A stretch of 64,000 bases of DNA, taken from NCBI GenBank assembly GCA_032871835.1, contig CM065297.1, positions 33,365,598 to 33,429,597 on the forward strand. Direction: 5' to 3'. This stretch comes from Dipteronia dyeriana. Lineage: Eukaryota; Streptophyta; Magnoliopsida; Sapindales; Sapindaceae. Each line of letters opens with the position of its first letter. Within the stretch, counting starts at the first letter, position 1. Under the pieces are notes generated by a model. That model worked only from the letters and a program-made list of their open reading frames with translations. It was not told where the DNA came from and did not search any database. Positions 46,901-57,480 of the stretch are shown piece by piece. The translations under genes were made by a program, and so were the position numbers.

Positions 46901-47248
46901 CACAGGGTCAGGCAATTCATTATACCAGGATTTGCAAAATGAACAATTTTTGCAGTCGCTTATTTCCTTGTGATGAGGCTATATGTGAATGAATAAAGTA
47001 ATTGAAAACCTACCAACAAACTAGTATACTCGTTACCATACAATGGTTTCTTAAAGCACAACAAAAATACATATAGCAATCTAGTTATTGTACAGTAACA
47101 AAAAAATGACTGTATGATCGTCATTCACAACAGACAGATCACAAAACAAAAATACATATGACATTCAAATATAATACAGTATAATTAATAATTGTATGAT
47201 CATCATTCAAATAGTAGAAATACCACAAAACAACATTAACTGAGGATC

Positions 47249-49630
47249 TTTTGGGATTATGTTCGATAGCAAGTATAATAATGTATTTGACAATCTTTTC
47301 ATATTAATAAAGTGATTTCTAGTTTAACAAATCTTATAGCATTTATAGTTTAATTATTATAATTGTCAAAAGTAAATAATCATAAGGTCAAAAGACTATG
47401 AGAAAAGAAGAATTGTTCATATATCTAGATAAGTATAAGGTAGACACAATTCTTTAGTTAGTCTTAAATAATATTCACAACTTAAGATAAAGGTTAGGCG
47501 CATTTATCTTGTCAAAGTTGCAGATTCTTTTTCTAGCATTTGAGTGGCATCAAATGTGTTATGATGAGTCTAAAATCATCAAAGTGTGGTTTCTTTGGGC
47601 AAGAGAATCTAGTGCACTGGGTGCATTGAGTTGGATCACAGTGAAATATAGTATCTAGAACCGTCAATGGATAAAAGATTTCACTTGAAGACAATCAGAG
47701 AGTCTATCTCAATCTTGAGGAAAATGATGGACTTATGGTTGCAAGTGTTATCATTTGAGCTATCAATGAGTACGATTATATAGCATAGTCTATCATCGAT
47801 AGTTTGGTGGTATTCATTTGTTAATCGATAGAGGACTTCATTTATAGATATGGACATCGTGGCTCTATTTATTAAATGTGAGTAGAATACCATCATATGG
47901 ATATTTTGAGGTATTGGCTATTAAATGTTAACGTTAAGTTTTCAATAGTGTTTATTGAAACATGGCTTCTGGACAAGTCAAAATATCCAACTTCGAAATG
48001 TGGTCATATGAGTAAATATGGTAACTTGGAGAGTTATAGGTGGTCTATGTCTTCAAGAGGATACATTATCTCCAATAAAGTTGTCTAGGGTATGAATGAG
48101 CAATATTAACTTATTCTATCTTTATTTTATAGTTCAATTTTAATTCTTTAGTTGAATGAACTAAAATTAATAGATCGGACTTAAGTGAATCATTTGTTGA
48201 TTGTGATTAGGTTATGTCTATTGGAGCTTAAATTTAGATAGCCTGCCAAGATCCTCAATCCACATGAACTTGTATGGATCACTTGATATATTCTATCGGA
48301 CCAATATATGGGTCCATCTAGAATTGTATTAAGGCATGTGGAGTTGTTTCTTTTAGTAAGAATGGGTCTAGTTCACATGTGGACTTTTTATTTAGGTCCA
48401 ATGGATTTAATAAAATAAGAAAAATAATATATATGCCCATGTGTGGTCTTAGGCGGCAAGGCTATATAAAATAGCTTATTTTATTGTTTTTTTATTTTAT
48501 TATTTAATTAAATGGAAATTAACTCTATCAAGATTGCCCTGCTTCCAAGCCTATTTAAGGTGGCATTGTCCAAGGAGAAACCACCCCAAAGCCAAGTCAC
48601 TATGGTATCTCCTACTACAGGTGTGGGCACTGTTTGCCAACATTTCAGATAGTCGGTGGATCTTTTTTTGTGATTCCTCACCTCCGCCTCGCTACGTCTT
48701 CTAAAAATTTGGATGGAGGGAGGGCCCTCCAACTCAAGCACGAAATCAATTAATTTGGTAATTAATTAATTATTTAATTAAAAGTCAAACTTTTTTTTTA
48801 ATAGGAGAAGGTCTCCTAATATTATAATATTATCGGTAGTATAATTAATATTAAAGACTATATTTGATAAGTATATAAATAAAATGAATTATGTATCTAG
48901 TCAAATTAGGAAGTCTTTAATATGGTTACAAATACACTAATGAGCTGGATTATGAGTCTTGGTGTAGAAAAGAATTATTTTTTAAAAGGATTCTTGGTCA
49001 CCAAGTAAATCCACCTAAGGAAAGGATTCTTGCCTACCAAGTAAATCCTTCTTAGGAGAGGATTTGGTCTCCTATATATACTACCTATTAAATTCGACCA
49101 AGCCATAATTTTTAGTGTGAGAAGTTGTTTTTGTATTGTTATAAAAACAAAAACTTTATCCACCTCATTGTGTGAAGAATTCGGCCAAGCATAGAGAAAA
49201 GAGGGAACGTTTTTTTTTCGATAGTATACTAGTACCCTTTGCATCAAAACGGTTTTGTGTACAACATCGAATCAAGGTTCACGAGAGTTTCAATCAAATT
49301 GATTGATAATTCACAAGTGACAAGACGTTCTTCATTTGTCTCTTGGAGGATTATTGTGACTAACAAAAAAGGATATTTTGTTTGTTTCTATCCTCAGGTA
49401 TACAATTTAAAGAAAGGGAGCCAACACTCCTAGGTGATTCACGTTCGTGATTGGATTGAAAGATCTTGCGGATTCAATTCGACACTTGTTCAATCGTCAC
49501 GAAAAAAAAAGTACAACACTTTTAATATACATCAATTAATCTAGGGTTAAGGTTCTTTATTTTAAAGGGAACTTTTTAAAAATATACTTAACCTTTTCTT
49601 TTACGCTTCTGTTGTGTGATTTTCCCTACA
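47249..49630 (+). mobile_element. Solo LTR (2.38 kb) in the first intron of PMD copy 2
   Basis: It matches the LTR insertion at 22921-26699 throughout, from ATAATGTATTTGACAATCTTTT near the start to GATTTTCCCTACA at 49630. The initial TG has become TT (47249-47250). Flanks are GGATC (47244-47248) and AGATC (49631-49635), one mismatch, a plausible 5 bp target duplication. No internal element sequence remains, as expected for an LTR-LTR recombination product. A ~230 bp insert of organellar type interrupts it at about 48521-48752. Confidence 0.8.
48521..48752 (-). other. cob: Mitochondrial DNA insert with a cob (cytochrome b) segment
   Basis: Compared with the LTR copies at 24420-24470 and 25430-25470, this stretch is extra. 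It is clearly richer in GC than the LTR. The minus strand encodes [19 protein letters not shown] followed by ATLNR (about 48620-48550), which I recognise as a conserved part of plant mitochondrial cytochrome b; the following residues differ from cytochrome b, and the N-terminal side ([19 protein letters not shown]) is something else. The 77-codon frame 48741-48508 is open throughout. A mitochondrial segment that already contained a partial cob copy, inserted into the nuclear LTR, would explain this. ATTAA occurs at both edges but the region is AT-rich, so a target duplication is not certain. Confidence 0.7.
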
Positions 49631-50007
49631 AGATCTACATGGAAATTCATGTCTAATCATATCTTTCGTATATAAAAAAAATATTCACGTTTGTCTAATC
49701 ACATCTTTCGTATATAAAAAAATATTCAATCAAATGAGCTTACCCTTAGCATTATGTTCAATTCATGATCCACATGGAGATGATTCTTCGTAACTTCCCA
49801 AGTTCTCAAAGGCTTCCATGACTTGATTCCATAACACGTGGGATGATATCCACTCGGACTATCTTCATTATACAATCCTTCAGCATGCTCTTCAATCTGG
49901 TCTTCTTCATGGGAAGCTTTAACTGTGGTTTCAAGCACTTTCTTACAACGTCGCATAATAATGATTAAGAAATCCTCATAAAAAACAAATTCAAACTCCA
50001 GCCTCAA

Positions 50008-51861
50008 TGGCTAAATGTTGTTTGTTGACTTAACCAAGCATCATATAATGAAACAAACAAAACACAAATTTAAACTTCTCTCCTATTGAATTAAACAGGA
50101 ACCATACAAAAGAAACAAACAACACACATGTAACACATCATAAGTAAGTTATGGTAATAAATCGAAAAGTAACGCTAACAATTTGTTTTTTTATTAGGAC
50201 AAATAAACCCTAAATGTAACTTTAGTATGAACAATCAAATGTGTACTCACCTCTTTAGAGTAAAAATCTAAGCAACTTCAAATTGCTTAAGCGATGAGAC
50301 CTTTCATAAGATTTGCAAAGATGAAGAATATGATGACTGCCACGAACATAATGAACCCAAAAAGACCTTTCACGCTTCTAGTAACTTAAAAAGTTATACT
50401 TACAAGATTGCCCTTACTAAAGAGAATAACGCAAATAGGAATTGTCATTAATGGTTTACAACAGTGATTTTATATACGAAATGGATAGTGCTATTTTGCT
50501 TGAATTAACTTTTGCTCACCCATTTAAAGGGGGTAAGCATTACCGCCTCTTATAAACATGACATGTGTCTATAGAAAGGATAAATTTATCCAAACCCTTT
50601 ATCTTTAAGACAATTTTACTCCCCAATGGACACTTGTCATGTTTTTGGGAGGGGGTAATGCTAACCCCTCTTGATTGAAAGGGGGTAAGTAAAAATGGAC
50701 TCCATTAGTTTATGTTTATTGAAAACATTATTGTTGATGGATCTCGGTGTTACTTAAAAATCGAATTATGACATCTTTGTATAGAGGATTGGTCTATTAT
50801 TTAATTTTTTATACAATAACACCAATGTAATTGCTTAATGCATGTTTGGTTGATTACCCAACTAAAACAGATAATTATGATTATTTTTAAATTGAAAGAT
50901 ATTTTTATTTTTTCAACCAACTCCTGTCTTTCATGCTAACCGATAATCATCCAATTTTGTGTCCCGATAAACAATCTTTGCTTAGTCCCTGAAATCTTTG
51001 AATCCATCTTCAAAACCTACAGTAACTAGTTTGTAAATCACCTATGTCGAATACAGTTCTAGGAATATTTTTTTTTTCATTATATGGTCTTGATCTTCAA
51101 CTAGCTTTCGCATCGTTTGCACGAAAGTTATTCCTGTTACTGTAGAAAAGAAAGATGTCAACCATCTCTCCTTAAACGAACACCTTGTATCCGTCATACG
51201 ACCTTAAATTGTTGTACACTTCTCTTGATGTTCTTTTGATGTTGTGCTCAACTGAAATGGTTTTGAAGTAATTTAACGAACTTATAGGTTTCCGAAAGAG
51301 TAATTCTAGATGTCCCTATCTTTACATAGTCCAAAACCGAACAACAAACACAAGCACAAACACAACAACAAACACAAACACAAGTCAATAGTTTTTAGCA
51401 TATGTAACATATAATTACATGGTAAAATTTGTGACCATAACACAATAGTTTTGATCGTTGGTAAATGTTGTGGCATATTAATGTAAAATTTTCTTTGGTC
51501 ATTATGTTAAACCAAAATAGGAAAAAAACCTCAGCAAAGCTCGATAGTCTTTGATTCATTGGGATGAATATTGTCCCATTGTTGTTCAGAAAACAAAAAC
51601 CTTTGCATAGTCCATACCTGTACAACAAATGCAAACACAAATCAAGAGTTTGTAGCATATGTAACAAATAATCACACCGTAAAATGTGTGACCATAACAC
51701 AATAATTTTTTATAACGTCTAATACAAAATTAAAAAATGAGTCACTGGTTACTAGTCACGCATTACAGTAGAATTCACAAAATTGGAAGTAAGAAACACA
51801 GTTCATATTCTTTGGTAAGTTTAAAAACAATCACACTTTAAAAAGCGATCAATAATACAAA
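50008..51861. other. Unassigned sequence with a dispersed repeat
   Basis: No gene recognised. A phrase TAGCATATGTAACA(T/A)ATAAT occurs at 51397 and 51653, followed by GTGTGACCATAACACAATA-like text. The stretch 51450-51530 (GTGGCATATTAATGTAAAAT ... TTATGTTAAACCAAAA) recurs near 54565 and 55885. An oppositely repeated GGGGGTAA(G/T)C(A/T)TTACC lies near 50530 and 50645. Confidence 0.4.
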
Positions 51862-52266
51862 TCAGATGCCATTGTCCAAAGTAGATTGAGTTTGCAATAG
51901 ACTAAGCTTTTCCCATTCTCCATTTGGTTGAACTATCATCATATAATCTTGGAAGAGCTTGAAGCCAACCCTATGACCTATGCTATAAAGATGTTGGATA
52001 TCTCGAATATGTAATTGTGAAGTCTGAAATATCTTCCAAGAGGTGTCCATGGACATCCTTTCATTCAGGACCTTGTATTTTTCCTCAAGTACTCCAACAC
52101 GGCAATTAATTTGATTAAGTTCATCGAAAACAGCTTCAGCAACTAGAAGAGACAAAGTGGTTGTTTTCTCAGTAGTGGATGGCGATGGCTTTTTTGTTTC
52201 TTGATTGAAAGAAAGGTATTTTTTGGTTTTGTCAGTAGTGGTAGGTGATGAGTATTGGCAGTCCAT
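51862..52266 (-). CDS. Small protein of an unrecognised family, paralogue 1 (134 codons)
   Basis: The frame runs from ATG at 52266 to a stop at 51862 without interruption. The first ~45 residues are Ser/Thr/Lys-rich (KKPSPSTTEKTTTLS). A coiled-coil-like stretch follows (residues about 45-72, AVFDELNQINCRVGVLEEKY). The C-terminal third carries QLHIRDIQHLYSIGHRVGFK, then LFQDYMMIVQPNGEWEKL. Paralogues at 53924-54250 and 53480-53670 repeat the pattern GxRVxFxLxxDY...P.GEW. No membrane segment or known domain recognised. A TATAAAT motif (minus strand, about 52351-52344) lies roughly 80 bases upstream of the ATG, so expression is possible. It could instead be a transposon-carried gene like the GRF and PMD neighbours. 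Confidence 0.5.
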   Translation of the reverse strand: MDCQYSSPTTTDKTKKYLSFNQETKKPSPSTTEKTTTLSLLVAEAVFDELNQINCRVGVLEEKYKVLNERMSMDTSWKIFQTSQLHIRDIQHLYSIGHRVGFKLFQDYMMIVQPNGEWEKLSLLQTQSTLDNGI

Positions 52267-52551
52267 TCTGTATATTAGTGAGAAATTTCAAATAAAAATA
52301 TTTAATTTAGGTGGAGTCATTAACATAGTGAATTGGAAACCCACATTTATAGAAAAAACCAATTTATACCCATGACTTATTTCCAATGTAAATCGATTTA
52401 ATGTTTACTTTTATCATGTAGATGATCATGCATTGGGCAATTAGTGATAGGTTTAAAAAAATAAATAAAACTACTTTATTGTCCCTAAATGAAACCGTTG
52501 GAAACCCAACAACAATATTTTACTTTATAAAAATACCACTCTCCAACACAG
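52267..52551. promoter_or_regulatory. Putative divergent promoter region
   Basis: This spacer separates the minus-strand gene (ATG 52266) from the plus-strand GRF remnant. It has TATA-like motifs in both directions: CTATAAATG on the minus strand near 52350 and CTTTATAAAAATACC on the plus strand near 52523. A GGAAACCCA phrase occurs near 52336 and 52500. The motif TGCATTGGGCAATTAG near 52431 is the reverse complement of text in the tandem repeat at 43380-43840. Confidence 0.4.
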
Positions 52552-53060
52552 ATGCACAGATTTAGATCTTTCTTTTGTTTTGCTTTACAAACACACACCT
52601 ACAAACAATCGTTCATAGCTTTTATGACATACATTCATAAATTTCTTTCTTCTACAAATACATTATCCTACTATGGAAGAAAGTTCAAACAAATCAAGAA
52701 ACACGATGGTGGAATGATTACATTTAGAAATAAATACTGTGAGTGGGAGAAGGGTTGCATTTTATACTTGTGAAAGTAAACGATACAAGTTTTTTACCTA
52801 GTGGAAGCCAGATCCAACAGTTTTTCAAACTTGGCCAAGGACTAAAGAAATCGATAGAGATGTGGAAGAAATCAAAGTATTAAATGCAAATATGTAGAAG
52901 CTGGAAACATGTGTACATGGAATAAAGCCCAATTTGGAGTCCATTCAAATTGGCTTAAGAATGATGACATTGTATAATTTAATTTTCTTTAGTGTTTCAT
53001 CAGCTGTGTTGTTTCTAATTGTATTAATGTTTTTGACAGTATTAGAACAGGTATTGCATG
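52552..53060 (+). pseudogene. GRF zinc-finger / transmembrane protein remnant
   Basis: Across frame changes and stops the plus strand reads NTVSGRRVAFYTCESKRYKF and FT(stop)WKPDPTVFQTWP (about 52732-52835), the GRRFxxC...FFxW core of a GRF-type zinc finger. Then come an acidic linker EIDRDVEEIKVLNANM and a hydrophobic C-terminal segment NLIFFSVSSAVLFLIVLMFL (about 52976-53036). GRF plus a C-terminal membrane helix is a common small plant protein plan, often found next to mobile DNA. The first Cys half of the finger is damaged. TATA-like sequence lies near 52523. Confidence 0.55.
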
Positions 53061-53479
53061 CATGATGTTAATGAAAGTAACATCGTTTTAAAATTGTATT
53101 CAGGATTTACTTTTAATATGATTAAATCCCTAAAAAAAGGATCAACATATGCTCATTGCTTCAAATGATTGTTATGCATTTTATTGTTGATCATTTTTTA
53201 TTGGCAACGTGGTTTTATTAAGAGATATGCTACTAAGTTCATACAACTAAATATACTAATGACACATCAATAATTGGTTGCTAATTGTAATTCTTGTTTT
53301 AAACAAGAAATTACAAGCTCATTTTTATAATGTAGTAACATATAGAAAGCATACCATTCACAAACATCTGCATATGATTCCCAAAACAACTATAATAAAA
53401 GTTATAATTACAAAAAAAATATAGAAAAACATTGAAAGATTTAAATCAAGAAAAAAAAAGAAACAAACATAAAACAGTA
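53061..53479. other. Unassigned AT-rich spacer
   Basis: Nothing recognised beyond A-rich runs near 53410-53470. Confidence 0.4.
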
Positions 53480-53670
53480 GTTACCGGCCTGGGGCATCCC
53501 TTGCATGTGTCCATTCAATCTCAACTCAATGCCCATGTGGTTGAATAGTCTTCAAGTATTCTCCAAAGAGATTGAAACCATCACGATCAAAGTGCTTCTG
53601 AATGTCTTGAATGTGAATGTTACTAATATGCGTTTCAATCTCATCAAGTTGTAGTAGAGATGTGCATATA
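53480..53670 (-). pseudogene. Small unrecognised family, paralogue 2, broken
   Basis: The minus strand reads LDEIETHISNIHIQDIQKHF then DRDGFNLFGEYLKTIQPHG, a TGA, and VEIEWTHARDAPGR. This matches the HIRDIQHLY...GFKLFQDYMMIVQPNGEW region of paralogue 1. The N-terminal half is missing and a stop stands where the GEW motif should be. Confidence 0.5.
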
Positions 53671-53923
53671 TGCGTTTCTCATTTCTAATATTTTTCCCAA
53701 ATTGAACAAGCAAATTTAAACTAAAAGGGACACCCAAGAAAATGGATAATATAGATCAACATCACTAATAAATAGTAGAGTTGTGAACAAGCGAATTTAA
53801 GCTTAAACTGAAATATATTATCACACTAAAGAACTAATTACATAAAAGCGGGGACACAAAAGGCTGTTAAAGCGTGTAATAACAAACAAAGGAAAAGAGG
53901 AAATATTACAACTACGTGAACAG

Positions 53924-54250
53924 TCAGTCTAGTGCACCTCTGCCTTTAAAGGGATAAACATTATCCCATTCTCCTTTTGGGAAAATCTTCTTTGCATAGT
54001 CCTTAATGAGTTCAAAGCAAACCCTATAACCACAATCAAATCCTAGCTCGACCAAACGAAGGTACGATTCTGAAGATCTAGACAATCTCCTAGCTACTTC
54101 ATCTGCGAGAACCCTGCTATCTTCCTTCAATTTGATAATCATTTTCTCAATACATCGGATTTTCTGGAGAGTTACTCCACTACTATCTTCATATGGGGAA
54201 TATGGAGCAGTTACTTTTGCATTTTTGGGATATGGATCGTGTTCGTCCAT
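53924..54250 (-). CDS. Small unrecognised family, paralogue 3 (108 codons)
   Basis: A frame is open from 54349, but I place the start at the ATG at 54250 because paralogue 1 also begins MD followed by a polar stretch, and the extra 33 residues would add a hydrophobic leader the other copy lacks. The product reads MDEHDPYPKNAKVTAPYSPY at the start. It has a heptad-like region (IRCIEKMIIKLKEDSRVLAD) and ends GYRVCFELIKDYAKKIFPKG, EWDNVYPFKGRGALD. Paralogue 1 shares GxRVxFxLxxDY, P.GEW and the LD near its end. A TATAAAT motif lies near 54334-54328 on the minus strand, about 80 bases upstream, as in paralogue 1. The function is unknown. Confidence 0.5.
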   Translation of the reverse strand: MDEHDPYPKNAKVTAPYSPYEDSSGVTLQKIRCIEKMIIKLKEDSRVLADEVARRLSRSSESYLRLVELGFDCGYRVCFELIKDYAKKIFPKGEWDNVYPFKGRGALD

Positions 54251-54349
54251 ATCTCCAAAAAGTAGTTTACAAGAGAATAACAAAAAAGTCAAAATGAGAT
54301 GTGAGAAACAAATGGTATAGGGCTTTGATTTATAATAAGAATTGACCAA

Positions 54350-54735
54350 TTAAGGGTATGCATTAAATAACCATTAAGATGACAATGTGACATAGTTAAA
54401 CCTTGTACATTAATACCCTTGTGGCTGGTTTTCTGTGGTGCTCTGGTGTGTTCTTGTTTCTTTTTTAACATACTTTGCTTCTAAAAAAAAACCCTTGGAA
54501 CATGAAAATTATTTAATTAATGAGTTTGTATCATGAAGCATGTGTACATTAATGATCCGTGGTAAATGATGTGATATATTGACGTAAAATATTCTTTAGT
54601 AATTATGTTAACCCAAAAACAGAAAAAAATAATGAAAAAAATAATATTGTGGGTTTCAATTACTTCTTCAAGGTTGATCTCCAAATAACGCGTAACACAT
54701 TGCAAAGTAGCGTAAGATATCTGCTTACTAACAAT
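54350..54735. repeat. Direct repeat, left copy
   Basis: Collinear with 55665-56032: AAGGTATGCATTAA-type text, GACAATGTGACATAGTTAAACC, CTTGTGGCTGGTTTTCT, GGAACATGAAAATTA and ATCTCCAAAT(A/G)(A/C)(C/T)GCGTAACAC follow in the same order. It includes the upstream region of paralogue 3. The right copy is cut by an LTR. Confidence 0.75.
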
Positions 54736-55664
54736 TTCGGTTTTATGATCCATCGATAGCATTTGTAAGCATAAAGTTTTTCAAAAAATCGAAAAGTTGT
54801 TGTCAGTTTTTATCCTGGTAAATTTTAGTCCACCCTAAAAGGTGCATTGAACCCTAAAAGGTGAATTAAACCAGGTGTGTGTAAATATATAAACAGGTAT
54901 CAAATCACTTGATTTGGTTTAATTACGTTTTCAGGTAGATGAATTTGACCAAAGGTCACTATAAACAAACATAATTACAAAATTAGTGTATACAATACAT
55001 TGCGATCACAACAAATGAAAAAACATGGACTCAAATTCAAATTTGTAATATTAAAAGATATTGGTCCATAGTAGAGTTTATTGCATTAATAATAAATTAA
55101 TTAAAAAAACTTGTTTGTCTTCGATTACTATCCGTTGATTACACTGGAAGCAGAAAAACTGGAAGAAAAGTTAGAAAGGTTTTTGAAAATCGTGTAGGAG
55201 TTTGATTTGGTTGAAAGATGGTTGAAGGGAATGTAATAATTGCTCCACTGTTGAACTTTGCATTGGTTTATTTGAAAGTGGTTGTCATTACAAATACGTA
55301 ATCATCATCTTAATAAACATAATTAATTAATTCATGTTTAATCAATGTTATCTTTATTTATATTTTCAAATCAAGGTTTTCTTTATTAAATTTTTTATTT
55401 TATTCAGCTAGATCACTATGCAAGATATGTTTGTGTTCTGTTTTGAATAATAAAGAAAAGAAAACATACTAGATTATTAATTTTTGACCATATCACAACT
55501 CTTTAAAGGTTAATGAACTCGATCACACCTTATATGATGTCACGGCTAATGGTATAAACTGTATACTTTGATTAAGTTTGTGGTTTTAGGGGTTCATTAG
55601 GTAATTTTAACACTTAATATATATAATCAACCGATATATTCGTTGACACTTACACGGATCCAAT
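54736..55664. other. Spacer between direct repeats, nothing recognised
   Basis: AT-rich, no coding motif. A short doubled phrase CCTAAAAGGTG(C/A)ATT lies at 54834-54866. Confidence 0.4.
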
Positions 55665-56032
55665 TAAAGGTATGCATTAATATGACAATGTGACATAGTT
55701 AAACCTCTATACATTAATATCCTTGTGGCTGGTTTTCTACGATGCTACGGTGTTTTCTTGTTTCTTTTTTAATATAATTTTGATTCTAAGAAAAAACTCT
55801 TGGAACATGAAAATTAGTTAATTATTGAGTTTGTATCATGAAGCTTGTGTACATTAATGATAGGTGGTAAATGATGTGGCATATTGATGTAAAAAATTCT
55901 TTGGTAATTATGTTATACCAAACACAGAAAAAATTAATGGAAAAATGTTAATGGGGGTTTCAGTTACTTCTTCCAGGCTGATCTCCAAATGATGCGTAAC
56001 ACTTTGCAAAGCATCATAAGATTTCTGCTTAG
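55665..56032. repeat. Direct repeat, right copy, interrupted by the Gypsy LTR
   Basis: Follows the left copy up to ATTTCTGCTTAG at 56032, where the left copy continues ACTAACAATTTCGG. The LTR begins exactly at the next base, so this marks the insertion site; the outermost five bases are CTTAG. Confidence 0.75.
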
Positions 56033-57469
56033 TGATGCAGTATTTTAGTCTTACTCAATTTAAAAGATTTGTTCGTCCACTGGGATCGGTGATTCAAAAT
56101 AGTTGAACTACTTAACTCGATTAACCCTACTAAATGCAATAAAAGCGGAAGGCATAATGTTTGTCTTGGATTGGTATTCTAATTCACTAATATGCAAGAA
56201 TCTAATAAACTAAATGACACAAAAACTCACACAAAAATATAAATATGAGGAAAACGCTAGGGAATCAATGCAACATAATTAAACTACTCAATGTAATCTA
56301 CAAGTCTCATTAAAGCACTTAAATCCAATTGATAGGGTTTTTTTCATGAAACACTTAATCCTTCCCATTACTCACACACGGTCATGTAATGAGCAATGGT
56401 TAGAATTAATTTTTAATTAAAACTCTGAACCAAATCACACATAGCATGGTCATGCATATGGAAATTTTCCCAATTATTAAGCTTGTAGTTAAAGATTAAA
56501 TGGGATGGTCACCCACATCTAACCATCAACATCATAAATAAACTAATCCTAACACAAACATTCATTGAGGTCTCATTTGAATATAAGTAAAGGAATTAGA
56601 GCAAGTATTTCAATAAAAGAGACTAACAATGAATTTAATTAAAAACTATTAGGCTATAGGGCTACAAGAGTTGTTCAACCGGTTACATTAATCCCTCAAC
56701 TTAGAGATTAGCCACACATCAAGGAAAAGAAATAAACCAAATAAGAGTTAAAGAAGAAACACAAGTTGGTCATTTGAGGTTTATTGATTTGTAAGCTTCC
56801 TCTTCTTGCTTTCCAAGGTTCCAAGATGGATGAAGGAATGAAAGTGTCTTAGGATGGTGATGGAGCGGTAAAGGTGTCCAAAAGTTCATGTGGCTAATGT
56901 TACATCACCAAAATCTGAGATGGGTATTTATATGGGTCCAAAAATAGGTCAGAAATTAACCTAGAAACGTATGCTGGCAAACTGTTGCCTTCTTATATGT
57001 CATGGTCGTCTATAACGACAACTCGACCGTGACACTTTGTTTCTTTGAACCACGTCTTCTTTCCAGGTAACAGTTCAAGCGACACCAGTTAGAAAAGTTG
57101 TTGTTGCCTGATGTGTCACGGCCTCCCATGACAATAATCAGACTGCGACTTATCGATTTCTTTAATTTCGTGCATGCTCTCCAAGCGACACTTTAGGTGA
57201 CTCATAAAACAAGTTTCTGTCGATTGTTATGTTGCGTCCTTCCATGATGACGCACCATGACCGCGATATCTCATGCTTTTTTGTCCAAGCTTCCCATTTC
57301 CAGCTCTTTTGGGTCCCAACTTCACTCATATCTCTCGTATGATGCCTCTAATATAAAATCATGTAAATACACTTAATCGAGCCATTAAACACTTGATTTT
57401 ACCTGAGAATTGGGCAATAAGCATAGGAAGAGGGACTCAAAATCTAATGTTATCATGGCTCAATCAACA
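56033..57469 (-). mobile_element. 3' LTR of a minus-strand Gypsy-type element (1.44 kb)
   Basis: On the minus strand it starts TGTTGATTGAGCC directly after the polypurine tract and ends CTGCATCA. Near the end the minus strand has CCCAGTGGACGAACAAATC, the position of the usual CCCTGTGGAT phrase. GC-rich imperfect repeats with TCATGG/CCATGA palindromes lie at 57000-57290 and have relatives at 61550-61890. Confidence 0.75.
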
Positions 57470-57480
57470 CCCCCAAACCT
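57470..57480 (-). other. Polypurine tract, minus-strand Gypsy-type element
   Basis: The minus strand reads AGGTTTGGGGG, preceded by GCTCGAGGACGAGAAAAAGG. This is the usual tail of plant Gypsy elements just before the 3' LTR. Confidence 0.85.

Larger units (their letters stand above)
44265..50007 (-). pseudogene. Plant mobile domain (PMD) gene, copy 2, with introns and a nested LTR
   Basis: Exon 1 ends at 49744 (KSWKPLRTWEVTKNHLHVD, donor GTAAGC). Exon 2 is 46978-46318 (NELPDPVKKKVSKAGFGKFM, LADRWWDTTHAFHFVEIGEM, LTRVFIIVLLCSTLLCYKA). Exon 3 is 46216-46064 (VWACGYIKLIGDSVKCL, YPRALRWDKEKKLKYIDVR). Exon 4 begins at 45951 (YLGERVSVQSLGL then PASMLEDYLITAD). The introns 46317-46217 and 46063-45952 have GT and AG ends and keep phase 0. 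A low-complexity tail lies at about 45090-44265. In-frame stops at 46746-46744, 46410-46408 and 45732-45730 show it is dead. The first intron holds the solo LTR at 47249-49630. PMD proteins are plant nuclear proteins, and the domain is often carried by transposons. Copy 1 at 40795-42080 has a tryptophan codon where the 46410 stop stands here. Confidence 0.75.

Noticed and set aside
53552..53737. 61-codon minus-strand frame
   Set aside because: It overlaps paralogue 2 of the small family in another frame; the alternative frame shows the conserved residues.
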